From an uncultured Eubacteriales bacterium (GTDB lineage: Bacteria > Bacillota > Clostridia > Oscillospirales > Acutalibacteraceae): DNA of 64,000 nt. Location of the stretch: assembly GCA_900540085.1 (NCBI GenBank), contig UQEU01000003.1, forward strand, positions 1 to 64,000, given 5' to 3'. The position numbers were made by a program, and so were the translations under genes. The notes beneath the pieces were generated by a model. It was not told the origin of the DNA, made no database searches, and saw nothing but the letters and a program-made list of their open reading frames with translations. Every line of letters starts with the position of its first letter. Position 1 is the stretch's first letter. Shown one piece after another: positions 27,281 to 36,544 of this stretch.

Positions 27281-29257
27281 ATGGATATGCATATAAATGA
27301 CTCAAATTATGAATATTTATCTAAACTCAATGTCAAAGATTTTATAAAAACAATGAAAAACGCTGAAGTTACCAGCTTAGTTGTCAAAGCTAAATCTCAT
27401 GTAGGTTTACACTACTGGCCAAGTAAATACGGGAAAATGCATGACACTTTAAAAAAGAGAAATTTAGATTATGTGGGAGAAATGATAAAAGAATGTCACA
27501 AAAACAACATCAATGTAATTTTGTACTTTTCTCAAATATATGACAACTATGCATATGAAAACCACAAAAATTGGAGAATACGACACTTTACAGGAGTAGC
27601 ATCACGAACAAAGCTTCCCGGCGCAAACACAAGATATGGTTTAGTCTGCCCAAACAATCCGGAATACCGAGATTACTGCCGAAACATTTTAACAGAACTT
27701 GCACAAACTTATGATTTTGAAAGTATTTTTTTAGATATGCCATTTTGGCCGAGAGAGTGTTTTTGCAAACACTGTCAGGAAAGGTTTTTAAAAGAAACAG
27801 GAAAAGTTCTTCCTGTTATCCACAATCCTGACAGCAAAATATGGATTGAATATCTGCACAAAAGACAAGAATGGATTGATGAGTTTATGAAACAAAACTC
27901 AAAAATCATAAAGGAAATTAATCCAAAAATTACTATTGAACACAATATGGCAGCAATAGGCCTTGACTGGATGCAGGGAAACACCGAGCCGAACTTTGAA
28001 GCCTCCGACTATGCAAGCGGCGACTACTACGGCGGTTATCTTGAACAAACATTCATGTGTAAATATTACAACAATATGACGCCTGACAAACCATTTTGCT
28101 ATATCACTTCAAAATGCGACAACACACTGTTTTATCACACTGTATCAAGAAGTTTTGAGGATTTATTAATTCACAACTTAAACTCTTTAGTACACGGCGG
28201 AGCATTTGCTATATGCGACGCAATCAATCCTGACGGAACAATTACAAACGCTGTTTATGAAAACATTATAAAAAAAGTTTTTGAAACAACAAAAAGTGTC
28301 GAAAAATATGTTTCAGGAAATATAAAAAGCGATATTGCCATCTGGTATAACACATCTCTAAAAACAAACAAAAACTTCATTCAATCTCCTCTGAACATTG
28401 CAAAAATACTTCGAGAGAAAAACATTGCGTTTGATGTTATAGGAAGTAAAAATCTGAAAGATTTGAAATCAAAAGTTTTGGTTATGAACAGTGTTCAGGA
28501 AATATCTGATTTTGAAATAGAACAGTTGAAAAACTATCTAAAAAAAGGTGGCTCTATTTTCATTACCGGAAAACTCGCAAACAACAAGAAACTTGAAAAC
28601 TTAGTCGGCGTAGATATTTACGGCACAAGCAAATACAACTATTGCTACCTAAATCCTACCGAAAACTACAAACAACTTTTCAAACATTTTGACAAAGCAA
28701 GTCCGTACCCGATTGAAAACAGTGCGTTTGAAGCAAGAATAAACGACAGAATAAAAACAAAGGTTCTTGCAAAACTCACCTATCCCTACACACTGCCGAA
28801 CAGTTTAGACTTTTCTGCAATTCACTCTAATCCACCGGGAATTCACACAAGTATCCCCGCCGTTACAGAAACAGAATACGGAAAAGGTAAAATCATTTGG
28901 ATTGCATCTACACCGGAACTCACAACAGCACACGATTGCAAGCAATGTATAGCAGATATACTAAAATATTTAATAGGCGACAAAGAACCTGAATTCACCT
29001 CCAACGCTCCTGATTTTGTAGAAGTATTAAAATGGGAAAAAGATGAAAATATATATATTAGTTTAGTCAACCAACAGACTGTTTCACCTATATATCCAAT
29101 TCATAATATTGAATTCACAATACCCGGAGAATACAAGACAGTCCGTCTTGTTTCAAACAATTCATACAAATTTGATGCTATGCGAAACAACGGTAAAACA
29201 ACAGTAAAAGTTGAAAAGACAGATATTTTCCACATTTTCGAGTTCAGTAATAAATAA
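27281..29257 (+). CDS. Probable alpha-L-fucosidase-like glycoside hydrolase (GH151-like, GHL6 with trimerisation domain)
   Basis: This cytoplasmic protein has a TIM-barrel domain (residues about 1-330), with ILYFSQIYDNYAYENHKNW, a YGLVCPNNPEYRDYC segment and ESIFLDMPFWPRECFCKHC. A Rossmann-like domain follows, of the beta-galactosidase trimerisation type (about 350-560, ending GKGKIIWIASTPE), then a small C-terminal beta domain. That layout is GHL6/GH151; the first GH151 members are alpha-L-fucosidases, and the GH29 gene directly downstream supports that role. The first ATG is at 27281, but the frame is open upstream and encodes WYENDYRRIF, which looks like the natural N-terminus. The codon just before it, at 27248 with AGGAG nine bases upstream, is ATA rather than a standard start. 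Confidence 0.8.
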   Translation: MDMHINDSNYEYLSKLNVKDFIKTMKNAEVTSLVVKAKSHVGLHYWPSKYGKMHDTLKKRNLDYVGEMIKECHKNNINVILYFSQIYDNYAYENHKNWRIRHFTGVASRTKLPGANTRYGLVCPNNPEYRDYCRNILTELAQTYDFESIFLDMPFWPRECFCKHCQERFLKETGKVLPVIHNPDSKIWIEYLHKRQEWIDEFMKQNSKIIKEINPKITIEHNMAAIGLDWMQGNTEPNFEASDYASGDYYGGYLEQTFMCKYYNNMTPDKPFCYITSKCDNTLFYHTVSRSFEDLLIHNLNSLVHGGAFAICDAINPDGTITNAVYENIIKKVFETTKSVEKYVSGNIKSDIAIWYNTSLKTNKNFIQSPLNIAKILREKNIAFDVIGSKNLKDLKSKVLVMNSVQEISDFEIEQLKNYLKKGGSIFITGKLANNKKLENLVGVDIYGTSKYNYCYLNPTENYKQLFKHFDKASPYPIENSAFEARINDRIKTKVLAKLTYPYTLPNSLDFSAIHSNPPGIHTSIPAVTETEYGKGKIIWIASTPELTTAHDCKQCIADILKYLIGDKEPEFTSNAPDFVEVLKWEKDENIYISLVNQQTVSPIYPIHNIEFTIPGEYKTVRLVSNNSYKFDAMRNNGKTTVKVEKTDIFHIFEFSNK

Positions 29258-29261
29258 AACA

Positions 29262-30614
29262 ATGACAGAAGAAGAGAAAGTTGACCTATACACTTCGATT
29301 GTACCAAATGAAAGGCAACTGAAAATTCAAGAGATGAAATACTATGCTTTCATCCATTATTCCGTAAACACTTTCACAAACAAGGAGTGGGGAAACGGCA
29401 AAGAATCTCCGTCCGTCTTTAATCCGACGGAACAAAACACAGACAGTTGGTGTGAAGCAATCAAATCGGCAGGTATGAAAGGTGTGGTTCTTACCTGCAA
29501 GCATCACGACGGTTTTTGCCTTTGGCCGACAAAAACAACCGAACACTGCATACGAAACAGTCCGTACAAGAACGGTAAAGGCGATGTTGTTAAAGAAGTT
29601 GCAGAAAGTTGCAAAAAGTACGGTCTTAAATTCGGCGTATATCTTTCTCCGTGGGACAGAAACAGCAAGTACTATTCCACTGAAAAATATAACGATTTCT
29701 ACATTGAACAATTAACTGAACTTTTAACAAACTACGGTGAAATATTTATGTTGTGGCTTGACGGGGCATGCGGTTCAACTGCCGACGGTATTCCGAAACA
29801 ACAGTATGATTGGGAAAGAATTTGGTCAACAGCTTTAAAACTTCAACCGAATATTGTAATGTCAGGCTGTGCACCCGATGTCCGTTGGGTAGGAAATGAA
29901 AGCGGAAAGGCACGAGAAAGCGAATGGAATGTAGTCCCCCGTTTTCAATACGAATTTCAAAACATTGCCGCAAACTGCCAAACAGACGACAATATGAAAA
30001 AATTTCAAAAAAGATGTCAAGATGTAATGCTCAAAGATATGGGTTCAAGAAAGTTTTTATCAAACTATGACTCATTTATGTGGTATCCTACCGAAGTAGA
30101 TGTTTCTATTCGTACAGGTTGGTACTATCATCCATTGCAATCTATCACTTTGAAGTCCCTTCATCGACTTATGACAATCTACTACAATTCAGTCGGAAGC
30201 AACTGCCTTTTAATCTTAAATATTCCTCCAAACAAAAAAGGATTGTTCTGTCCGTCAGATGTTCGCCGACTTAAACAAATGGGTCAATGGCTGAAAAAAG
30301 AAGACGATTGCGTTATAGACAGTACATACTCCGTGTCTGACGATAAAAAAGAAATAAATATACATTTCGACAAACAAAGCGTTGACAGAATTCGTTTTTC
30401 GGAAGACACAACAAAATCGCAGAGAATAGAAAAATTTAAAATATATGCACAAGACAGTTGCGTATATGAAGGCACAGTTGTAGGTTTTTCAAAAATAGCA
30501 ATTTTCAAAAAGTCTGTTATTACAAACAACTTAAAAATAGTCATTGAAGAATGCAGAAAAGAACCATATATTGATAAAATCGAAGTATGTAAAACAGGTG
30601 CGTACAGACCGTAA
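29262..30614 (+). CDS. Alpha-L-fucosidase, GH29 family (second copy, subfamily B-like)
   Basis: A 450-residue GH29 enzyme distinct from the one at 12585. It opens SIVPNERQLKIQEMKYYAF and IHYSVNTFTNKEWGNG, has HHDGFCLWP at residues 81-89 and the nucleophile Asp167 in MLWLDGACGS. This arrangement resembles GH29 subfamily B enzymes, which prefer alpha-1,3/1,4-linked fucose in branched (Lewis-type) glycans (inference). No signal peptide, so it is cytoplasmic. The start at 29262 lies five bases after the previous stop; it has no strong ribosome-binding site, so translational coupling to the GH151-like gene is likely. An in-frame start 17 codons upstream would overlap that gene. Confidence 0.9.
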   Translation: MTEEEKVDLYTSIVPNERQLKIQEMKYYAFIHYSVNTFTNKEWGNGKESPSVFNPTEQNTDSWCEAIKSAGMKGVVLTCKHHDGFCLWPTKTTEHCIRNSPYKNGKGDVVKEVAESCKKYGLKFGVYLSPWDRNSKYYSTEKYNDFYIEQLTELLTNYGEIFMLWLDGACGSTADGIPKQQYDWERIWSTALKLQPNIVMSGCAPDVRWVGNESGKARESEWNVVPRFQYEFQNIAANCQTDDNMKKFQKRCQDVMLKDMGSRKFLSNYDSFMWYPTEVDVSIRTGWYYHPLQSITLKSLHRLMTIYYNSVGSNCLLILNIPPNKKGLFCPSDVRRLKQMGQWLKKEDDCVIDSTYSVSDDKKEINIHFDKQSVDRIRFSEDTTKSQRIEKFKIYAQDSCVYEGTVVGFSKIAIFKKSVITNNLKIVIEECRKEPYIDKIEVCKTGAYRP

Positions 30615-30643
30615 ATTATTTTCAAATTAATTAAAAGCATAAA

Positions 30644-30678
30644 AAAACAGGTATCGGTAATTAACCGATACCTGTTTT
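30644..30678. terminator. Bidirectional terminator
   Basis: A 15-bp perfect stem (30644-30658 with 30664-30678) with a five-base loop and A/T tracts. It terminates the fucosidase operon and the convergent hydrolase gene. Confidence 0.82.
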
Positions 30679-30686
30679 ACATTTTA

Positions 30687-31694
30687 TCACTGCATATGTT
30701 TTGCTAAAAATTCTTCTACTGTTGACCAATAAAGTTCGGGGTCTGTTGCAGCGGACTTTGCATGGTCTGCGCCTTTGATAACCAGTTTTTCTTTTTCGCA
30801 CTCGGCAGCATTATATACCTTGTCAAGCATTTCAAAAGGAACAAATTTGTCTTGGTCGCCGTGAATGAACAACATTGGAATTTTACACTTTTTAACCTGT
30901 TCAACAGAACTTGCCTCTTTGAAATTGTAACCGACGAGTCCGTCATTTATAACAGACGCAGCGTCTAAAAGCGGAAAACTCGGCAAATGGAATATCGACT
31001 TGAGCTGGCTGTCGAATTCGTCCCATACAGAAGAATATCCGCAGTCTTCAACTGCAACAACTACCTGCTCCGGAAGTTCTTCGCCCGAAGTCATCATTAC
31101 AGTTGCACCGCCCATAGAAACACCGTAAAGCCCTATTTTCGCCTGCGGGTTTTCTTCAATCAATTTGTCTATCCAAAGCAGCAAATCTTTTCTTTCAGGC
31201 CAGCCCATACCGATAAATCTGCCTTCACTGTCGCCGTGCGCTCTTGCGTCAGGTAACAGAATACTGTACCCCATATCGTAAAAATGCTTTGCAGAGTTTG
31301 CCATATCATTTGAACTTGAACTGTAACCGTGGCATGAAATCATATAATTTCCGTTGCCGTTTTCATTTTTAATTTCATAAGCATGAAGTTTCAAACCGTC
31401 TTCACTTGTTATATATGTATCTTTAACGGAATTTTTAAACCACGCAATCGTTTCTTTATCTCCTGTGTATCCGCTAAAATCAGTAACACCATTTGCACTG
31501 TTCTTTTTAGTCATAATTTCAGTCATAACGGTTTTCATTGTAACTTTAGCCTCTGTATCCAAAACAAAACCGACCATAAATCTGCCGATACCGAAAACCA
31601 AAGCCACCAAAACGGCAACTATAACAAAAACTGAAATTGTGATTTTCTTGCCTTTGCTCAACTTTTTCTTGCTTGATTTTTCCGTCTTTTCCAT
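30687..31694 (-). CDS. Membrane-anchored alpha/beta hydrolase
   Basis: A 335-residue serine hydrolase. A basic N-terminus is followed by one membrane helix (ITISVFVIVAVLVALVFGIG, residues 18-37), so the catalytic domain should face outside. Motifs are MISCHGYSSSSND (oxyanion region), DARAHGDSEG, the nucleophile elbow GVSMGG, HGDQDKFVP with the acid Asp, and the catalytic His in KGADHAKS. This is the BAAT/YqkD-like family found in many Clostridia; the natural substrate is unknown. It is a single-gene unit that ends at the shared terminator. Confidence 0.88.
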   Translation of the reverse strand: MEKTEKSSKKKLSKGKKITISVFVIVAVLVALVFGIGRFMVGFVLDTEAKVTMKTVMTEIMTKKNSANGVTDFSGYTGDKETIAWFKNSVKDTYITSEDGLKLHAYEIKNENGNGNYMISCHGYSSSSNDMANSAKHFYDMGYSILLPDARAHGDSEGRFIGMGWPERKDLLLWIDKLIEENPQAKIGLYGVSMGGATVMMTSGEELPEQVVVAVEDCGYSSVWDEFDSQLKSIFHLPSFPLLDAASVINDGLVGYNFKEASSVEQVKKCKIPMLFIHGDQDKFVPFEMLDKVYNAAECEKEKLVIKGADHAKSAATDPELYWSTVEEFLAKHMQ

Positions 31695-31808
31695 GTCATA
31701 TTTTCCCCTTTCTTCGATAGTTCAATGATAACATTACTTTATATTTAATTCAATAATTTTTACACATTGTTAATAATATCATTACCATATAAGACGAAAA
31801 TGACAGGT

Positions 31809-33161
31809 TTAGTTTAATATCTTTTCATTCAATTTCTTTTTCTTGTTTTTAAAAAAATATATCGTACCGAAAGCGTCAGCCAAAAACCAGCCTATCGGTA
31901 TCGAAACCCAAATTCCGACAACTCCGATCGAGTCGATTTTTGACAAAAAGTATGAAAGAAAAACTCTTGTACCGAGTGAAATTATCGTAAGAATAATTGA
32001 CATTTTCGGCTTATTTATCGCCCTGTAATATCCGTAAAGCATAAACAAAATGCCTATTCCGATATAAAAAACGCCCTCAATTCTCAAATATTGAACACCA
32101 ACTGCGATTATTTCCGTTTCAGCAGAAGAAATAAAAATCTGCATAAGATTCGGTGCAAAAATAAAAACAAGCGTACTTATTACAGTACAAAAAACAGCAA
32201 CGCTGAGTAAAGACTGCTTTATTCCTTTTTTTATTCTGTCGTGTTTTTCAGCTCCGTAATTTTGAGCAACAAATGTTGAAAATGCATTGCCGAAATCTTG
32301 AACGGGCATATAGGCAACAGTGTCGATTTTCACGGCAACGGCAAATGCCGACATTACGGTTGCACCGAAACCGTTTACTATACCCTGAACCATTAAAATA
32401 CCAAAGTTCATAACAGACTGCTGAATACAAGTATAACCCGAAAGTGAAACAATATTTTTTACGATACTCTTATTAAAATGCATATCTTCTTTTTTCAAAC
32501 GGAGCATTTTATACCTATAATATGTATATATAAACATACCGACAGCGGAAACATACTGTGAAACAACTGTTGCAACAGCTGCACCCTTGACTCCCATGTG
32601 GAGCGAATAGACAAAATAAAAATCCAAACCGATATTCAAAAAAACAGAAAGTGATAAAAAAACAAGAGGGATAAAAGAGTTTCCCAAACCTCTGAGCAAA
32701 TTTGAAAAATAGTTAAAGATAAAAGTTGCAAATATGCCGAAAAAAACATAGTAAAGATATGTTTTCGTCATAGAAAACAACTCATTCGGCACCTGCAAAA
32801 TTTTTATGATACCGTCAATTTGCCAAAATGCAATAAAATTCAAAATTAAAGTTACGGCAAAAATAAGCGTAAAAGAAACAAATATGCCGTTTTTGATTTT
32901 TTTGACATTCCTTTCTCCGAATGCGACTGAAAAAAATGCACTGCTTCCGAGACAAAGTCCGAATATAACAGATGTCAAAAATGTCATCAGTGTATATGAT
33001 GAACCTACGGCAGCCAAAGCATTGTCGCCAATGTATCTGCCGACTATCCATGTGTCAGCCAAATTGTACAGTTGCTGCATTACATTGCACAAAATAAGAG
33101 GTGCGGCAAATGCCCAAAGTTTAGATGTAATATTTCCCTTTGTTAAATCTTGATTTACCAA
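31809..33161 (-). CDS. MATE family efflux transporter
   Basis: A 450-residue membrane protein with about 12 helices. The MATE family exchanges cations for drugs or metabolites. Visible features are LWAFAAPLILCNVMQQLYNLADTWIVGRYIG at the N-terminus (written in part), a repeat of that half starting GYTCIQQSVMNFGILMVQGIVNGFG, and FGNAFSTFVAQNYGAEKHDRIKKG. The start is TTG at 33161 with GAAGGTAA upstream. No regulator gene adjoins it, so the substrate cannot be predicted. Confidence 0.93.
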   Translation of the reverse strand: MVNQDLTKGNITSKLWAFAAPLILCNVMQQLYNLADTWIVGRYIGDNALAAVGSSYTLMTFLTSVIFGLCLGSSAFFSVAFGERNVKKIKNGIFVSFTLIFAVTLILNFIAFWQIDGIIKILQVPNELFSMTKTYLYYVFFGIFATFIFNYFSNLLRGLGNSFIPLVFLSLSVFLNIGLDFYFVYSLHMGVKGAAVATVVSQYVSAVGMFIYTYYRYKMLRLKKEDMHFNKSIVKNIVSLSGYTCIQQSVMNFGILMVQGIVNGFGATVMSAFAVAVKIDTVAYMPVQDFGNAFSTFVAQNYGAEKHDRIKKGIKQSLLSVAVFCTVISTLVFIFAPNLMQIFISSAETEIIAVGVQYLRIEGVFYIGIGILFMLYGYYRAINKPKMSIILTIISLGTRVFLSYFLSKIDSIGVVGIWVSIPIGWFLADAFGTIYFFKNKKKKLNEKILN

Positions 33162-33650
33162 TTATAATTACCTTCGACTTCATATTTTTTTAATACTAAC
33201 ATATTATTTATTATTGTTTCAACTAAAAATTTCCGATTTTTGTATCTAATTTGCCATTTTTTGAATTTACTTTAAATTCTTTAAAAATTATAATATAAAA
33301 CAAAGTACAGTGTAATGATTTTGTCAATTCATATAAAATCAGACTCAAAAACAAAAATAAAAGTATTTAAGGTTTATTGAAAACGACTATAACGGAAATA
33401 AAACTACTATGATGAAAAGATTAAAAAATCAACGAAAACAACAAAAATTACGAGTCTGCAAGCACTAAAATAATTGAAGAATTGTTGTATTTCAGTGACT
33501 TAACACTTGGTCTTAACAATATGTCCGAAGCAGTTGAACTAAAACTCACTTTAACAATATCTCAGTAAACAAAATAAATTACAACAAGTGCAATTTATTT
33601 TTAGGTGTCGAAAGCAAAGTTGTTTTGTGCAAAATTAAATAACGGAGGAA
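33162..33650 (+). other. Intergenic region with a decayed coding relic
   Basis: Between the MATE gene and a small lipoprotein-like frame lies AT-rich sequence with broken plus-strand coding character. One stretch (about 33429-33568) reads as KINENNKNYESASTKIIEELL followed by YFSDLTLGLNNMSEAVELKLT and a stop, without a start or ribosome-binding site. Another frame nearby begins MMKRLKNQRKQQK at 33410 and stops soon. These look like pieces of one former gene joined by a frameshift. I do not recognise the family. Confidence 0.4.
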
Positions 33651-33653
33651 AAT

Positions 33654-33737
33654 ATGAAAAAAAGTTTTGCAATTTTAATATCTGTTATCATTGCGGTCTG
33701 CTCACCAACACTTAATTCATGTTATTCTTCAAATTGA
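33654..33737 (+). CDS. 27-residue lipoprotein-signal-like peptide
   Basis: A short frame with a strong ribosome-binding site (GGAGG, five bases before the ATG) encodes a lysine start, a hydrophobic core (SFAILISVIIAVC) and a second cysteine in LNSCYSSN. It looks like a secretion or lipoprotein signal peptide with almost no mature part, and is followed immediately by a strong terminator. It may be a truncated lipoprotein gene or a genuine small membrane peptide. No homology can be judged from the sequence. Confidence 0.4.
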   Translation: MKKSFAILISVIIAVCSPTLNSCYSSN

Positions 33738-33738
33738 A

Positions 33739-33774
33739 AGAAAACGGCGACATTGTGTTGCCGTTTTCTTTTTA
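33739..33774 (+). terminator. Terminator of the small lipoprotein-like frame
   Basis: A 10-bp stem (33739-33748 with 33760-33769) followed by a T-rich tail. It begins two bases after the stop codon. Confidence 0.75.
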
Positions 33775-33912
33775 TTTATAACTGTTGAAATAACCTTAGC
33801 CAATAAATTTACATTTTATTTCTTCAAAAATGATTACGACGACTTCTCGTAATATTTTATCATTTTTCAAATGCTTAATTTTAAAAATTATTGCAACATT
33901 TAGAAAAAGAAA

Positions 33913-33934
33913 AAGACGGTTAAAAAACCGTCTT
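33913..33934 (-). terminator. Terminator of tRNA-Pro
   Basis: A 9-bp stem (33913-33921 with 33926-33934) followed on the minus strand by TTTTTC. It lies a few bases after the tRNA 3' end. Confidence 0.75.
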
Positions 33935-33937
33935 CAT

Positions 33938-34014
33938 TGGTCGAGGTGACAGGACTTGAACCTGCGGCCTCTGCGTCCCGAACGCAGCGCTCTACCAAAC
34001 TGAGCCACACCTCG
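33938..34014 (-). tRNA. tRNA-Pro (anticodon CGG)
   Basis: On the minus strand the acceptor strand CGAGGTG pairs with CACCTCG, followed by A and an encoded CCA (77 nt in all). The D-arm (GGCTCAGTTTGGTAGAGC), a CTGCG/CGCAG anticodon stem with loop TTCGGGA, and the GTTCAAGTCC T-arm are all present. The anticodon reads CGG, for CCG codons. A hairpin terminator follows. Confidence 0.95.
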
Positions 34015-34170
34015 ATAAGTATTGTTAATGCTGTTGATTTATCAACTGCATAATATAATTACATATTTTCATTGTTTTGTCAATATATTTCTTTGTATTT
34101 TTTATATTTTTATGGTAAAATAATTCAGCAAACTATATTTTTATTATAAAAAATAAGCGAGGTACATATT

Positions 34171-36423
34171 TTGCGTAAAATTTTTTCACTTCTAATTACT
34201 GTTTTACTCACAATCGGAATATCAATCGTTCCTGTTTCAGCACAAAGTTCAAACTTAATAAAAATCGACAAAAACAATATTTCAAATGAAGTTTCAAGTC
34301 AACTGTACGGTTTAAATTTAAACAACACTTCTTTTTCTTTAGACGGGGGCTTGGTTTCAAATCTTGTAAGCAACAACAGTTTTGAAAACAGTCAAGACGG
34401 ACTTGCCTCTTGGAAAAATTCGGGACTTGATATTCAAATTTCAAGCGAACTTCCTCTCAACAGTTCAAACAAAAACTACATTTCTGTTTACTGCAAATCA
34501 AAAGGCGAATTAACAAACTTAGGCTTTACCGAATTTTACAAAGACAAAACTGCAAAGGAAAGCAAAAAAATCCATAAAACAGCCGATATGGGTTTTAAAG
34601 AAAACGAAAAATACGAGTTTTCCTGCTATATCAAAAATATAGATTTTGAAGGCGACTTTTTCGTAGGACTCAATTCAAAACACAACAGCGACAAAACAAA
34701 AATTGACATTTCTTCATACAAATCAAATTGGAATAAAATTGAAGCCGTATTAATTTCAAATGCAACGGAAGACGGCGGACTGACATTTGAATTTAACGGC
34801 AAAGGTACGATTTTGATTGACTTTGTAAGTCTTGTACCGCAAAGCAGTTACGGTTACGGCATGGGAAATTGGAAATACACTTCTTTAAGAAATGACCTTT
34901 ACACTGCATTGTCTGAATTATCGCCAAAATTCATCAGATTTTCCACCGATTTTTCTTTGTCAGAAAACAACACGGGCAAACTGCACAGTTGGAAAAACAC
35001 AATAGGAAAAACTGAAGAAAGAGTACAAACTTCTTCTTTTAACAATTCCGAAAACACTGTCAGCGTCAATTCAAACGCAATGGGGTGCCATGAATTTTTC
35101 CAACTTTGCTCCGAACTTTCTGCTGAACCCATACCTGTAATAAACACAGGTGTAATGTGCCAAAATGATGATGAAGATGATGAATATAATAAAAATTTAA
35201 AAGAATATAAAGACGGTAAAATGAGCGATGGAAAATGGAATGAATATATAAACTCCGTTTCACACACTCCCGACACACCCGAATTTAACAACTATATTCA
35301 AGATATTTTTGATTTAATCGAGTATGCAAACGGTGACGCAACAAAGAACTATTGGGGCGCTCTCAGAGCGTCTAACGGACACAGCGAACCGTTTAATTTA
35401 AAATACATAGAACTGAGTAACTGCGATTACACAGAAATGAATATTCGCAATTTTGAATCAATAAATCAAGCAATAAAACAAAAGTATCCCGATATACAAA
35501 TAATTGCTTCTACGGGAGATTCAGTAACAGACAAAGACTATGACAATGTTGTATCTTCCCTTTCCGATTTTGACGGAATTATAAGAAGTGAAAACATTTT
35601 TTCAGACGAAAACTTCTTTTATGAAAGCGATAAAAATTACAACCCTTCAAATCCCGTTATTGTAGGCAAATACGGCATAGTATCCGACAAAGACAATCTT
35701 CAATACAACTTACAAAAAGCTGTTGCAGAGGCAAGTCTCATTGTCAATTCTTTTGAAAAAAACAGCAATGTAATGATGACTGCTCACGAAAGCAGTTTTT
35801 CAAAACTCAACGCTCAATCAGACAATTCTTCTCTCGTTTGGTTTAATTCAAATGACATTCTTCTCACTCCAGGTTACTATGTTCAAATGATGTTCGCAAA
35901 CAACACAGGAAACAAAACAATCACTTCCGATTTCAAACTAAAAGAAGAAAAATCAAACAAAGGCATAAGTCAAAGCATTACTATCGACGAAAATACGCAG
36001 ACTATTTATGTAAAACTAATCAATTCAACAGGAAAAAATCAAAAAGTGACTGTTGATGCAAGCGATTTTTCACAAATCAATAAAGTATCAAGCATTAAAC
36101 TTGAAAATAAATTTAAAACAGCGTCAAACGATTTCGGAAAATCTTGCATTGTACCGACCGAACAGGAAATTTCACAAAAAGACGGAATATTTGAAGTTGA
36201 TATGCTTGGTTACAGTGTGAGCGTCATTAGAATTGCTTACAATGACAATAACGGAAAAAGTTTCTATTCTCTGCCCGATTTTATTCCCGAAGCAAAAAAC
36301 TATGTTCCTTTGTCGGTGAAAATTTTTATTCCTTCAATTTCAGTCGTTGCGATTGCCGTTGTCGGAAGTATAATTTTCTTTTCAAAGAAAAACAAAAAGC
36401 ACACTAAAAAAATCAAAAAATAA
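34171..36423 (+). CDS. Membrane-anchored GH51-like protein, predicted catalytically inactive
   Basis: This 750-residue protein has a signal peptide (residues 1-24, cut near PVSAQS), an N-terminal carbohydrate-binding-like beta domain, a GH51 arabinofuranosidase-type barrel (about 230-520), a beta domain and a C-terminal membrane helix (about 718-741) with a Lys-rich tail. GH51 landmarks are clear: LHSWKNTIGKTEER (271-284), GCHEFFQLCSELSAEPIPV (305-323) and HSEPFNLKYIEL (404-415). The acid/base Glu of GNE is Cys418 (SNC) and the nucleophile Glu of VGEY is Lys500 (VGKY). RFPGG is also changed to RFSTD. It is therefore probably a surface glycan-binding pseudoenzyme (inference). TTG start with a weak GAGG site. 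It is flanked by tRNA-Pro and a redox gene. Confidence 0.85.
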   Translation: MRKIFSLLITVLLTIGISIVPVSAQSSNLIKIDKNNISNEVSSQLYGLNLNNTSFSLDGGLVSNLVSNNSFENSQDGLASWKNSGLDIQISSELPLNSSNKNYISVYCKSKGELTNLGFTEFYKDKTAKESKKIHKTADMGFKENEKYEFSCYIKNIDFEGDFFVGLNSKHNSDKTKIDISSYKSNWNKIEAVLISNATEDGGLTFEFNGKGTILIDFVSLVPQSSYGYGMGNWKYTSLRNDLYTALSELSPKFIRFSTDFSLSENNTGKLHSWKNTIGKTEERVQTSSFNNSENTVSVNSNAMGCHEFFQLCSELSAEPIPVINTGVMCQNDDEDDEYNKNLKEYKDGKMSDGKWNEYINSVSHTPDTPEFNNYIQDIFDLIEYANGDATKNYWGALRASNGHSEPFNLKYIELSNCDYTEMNIRNFESINQAIKQKYPDIQIIASTGDSVTDKDYDNVVSSLSDFDGIIRSENIFSDENFFYESDKNYNPSNPVIVGKYGIVSDKDNLQYNLQKAVAEASLIVNSFEKNSNVMMTAHESSFSKLNAQSDNSSLVWFNSNDILLTPGYYVQMMFANNTGNKTITSDFKLKEEKSNKGISQSITIDENTQTIYVKLINSTGKNQKVTVDASDFSQINKVSSIKLENKFKTASNDFGKSCIVPTEQEISQKDGIFEVDMLGYSVSVIRIAYNDNNGKSFYSLPDFIPEAKNYVPLSVKIFIPSISVVAIAVVGSIIFFSKKNKKHTKKIKK

Positions 36424-36544
36424 AAATAATAAAATGATATAATAATGAATTTATCCGTATTAAGCCGGAAATAGCGTAATATTGATTATTTTATCATTTA
36501 AAGGTATAATATTAACAACTCAAAAAAATAAAGGGGGATTTTTT

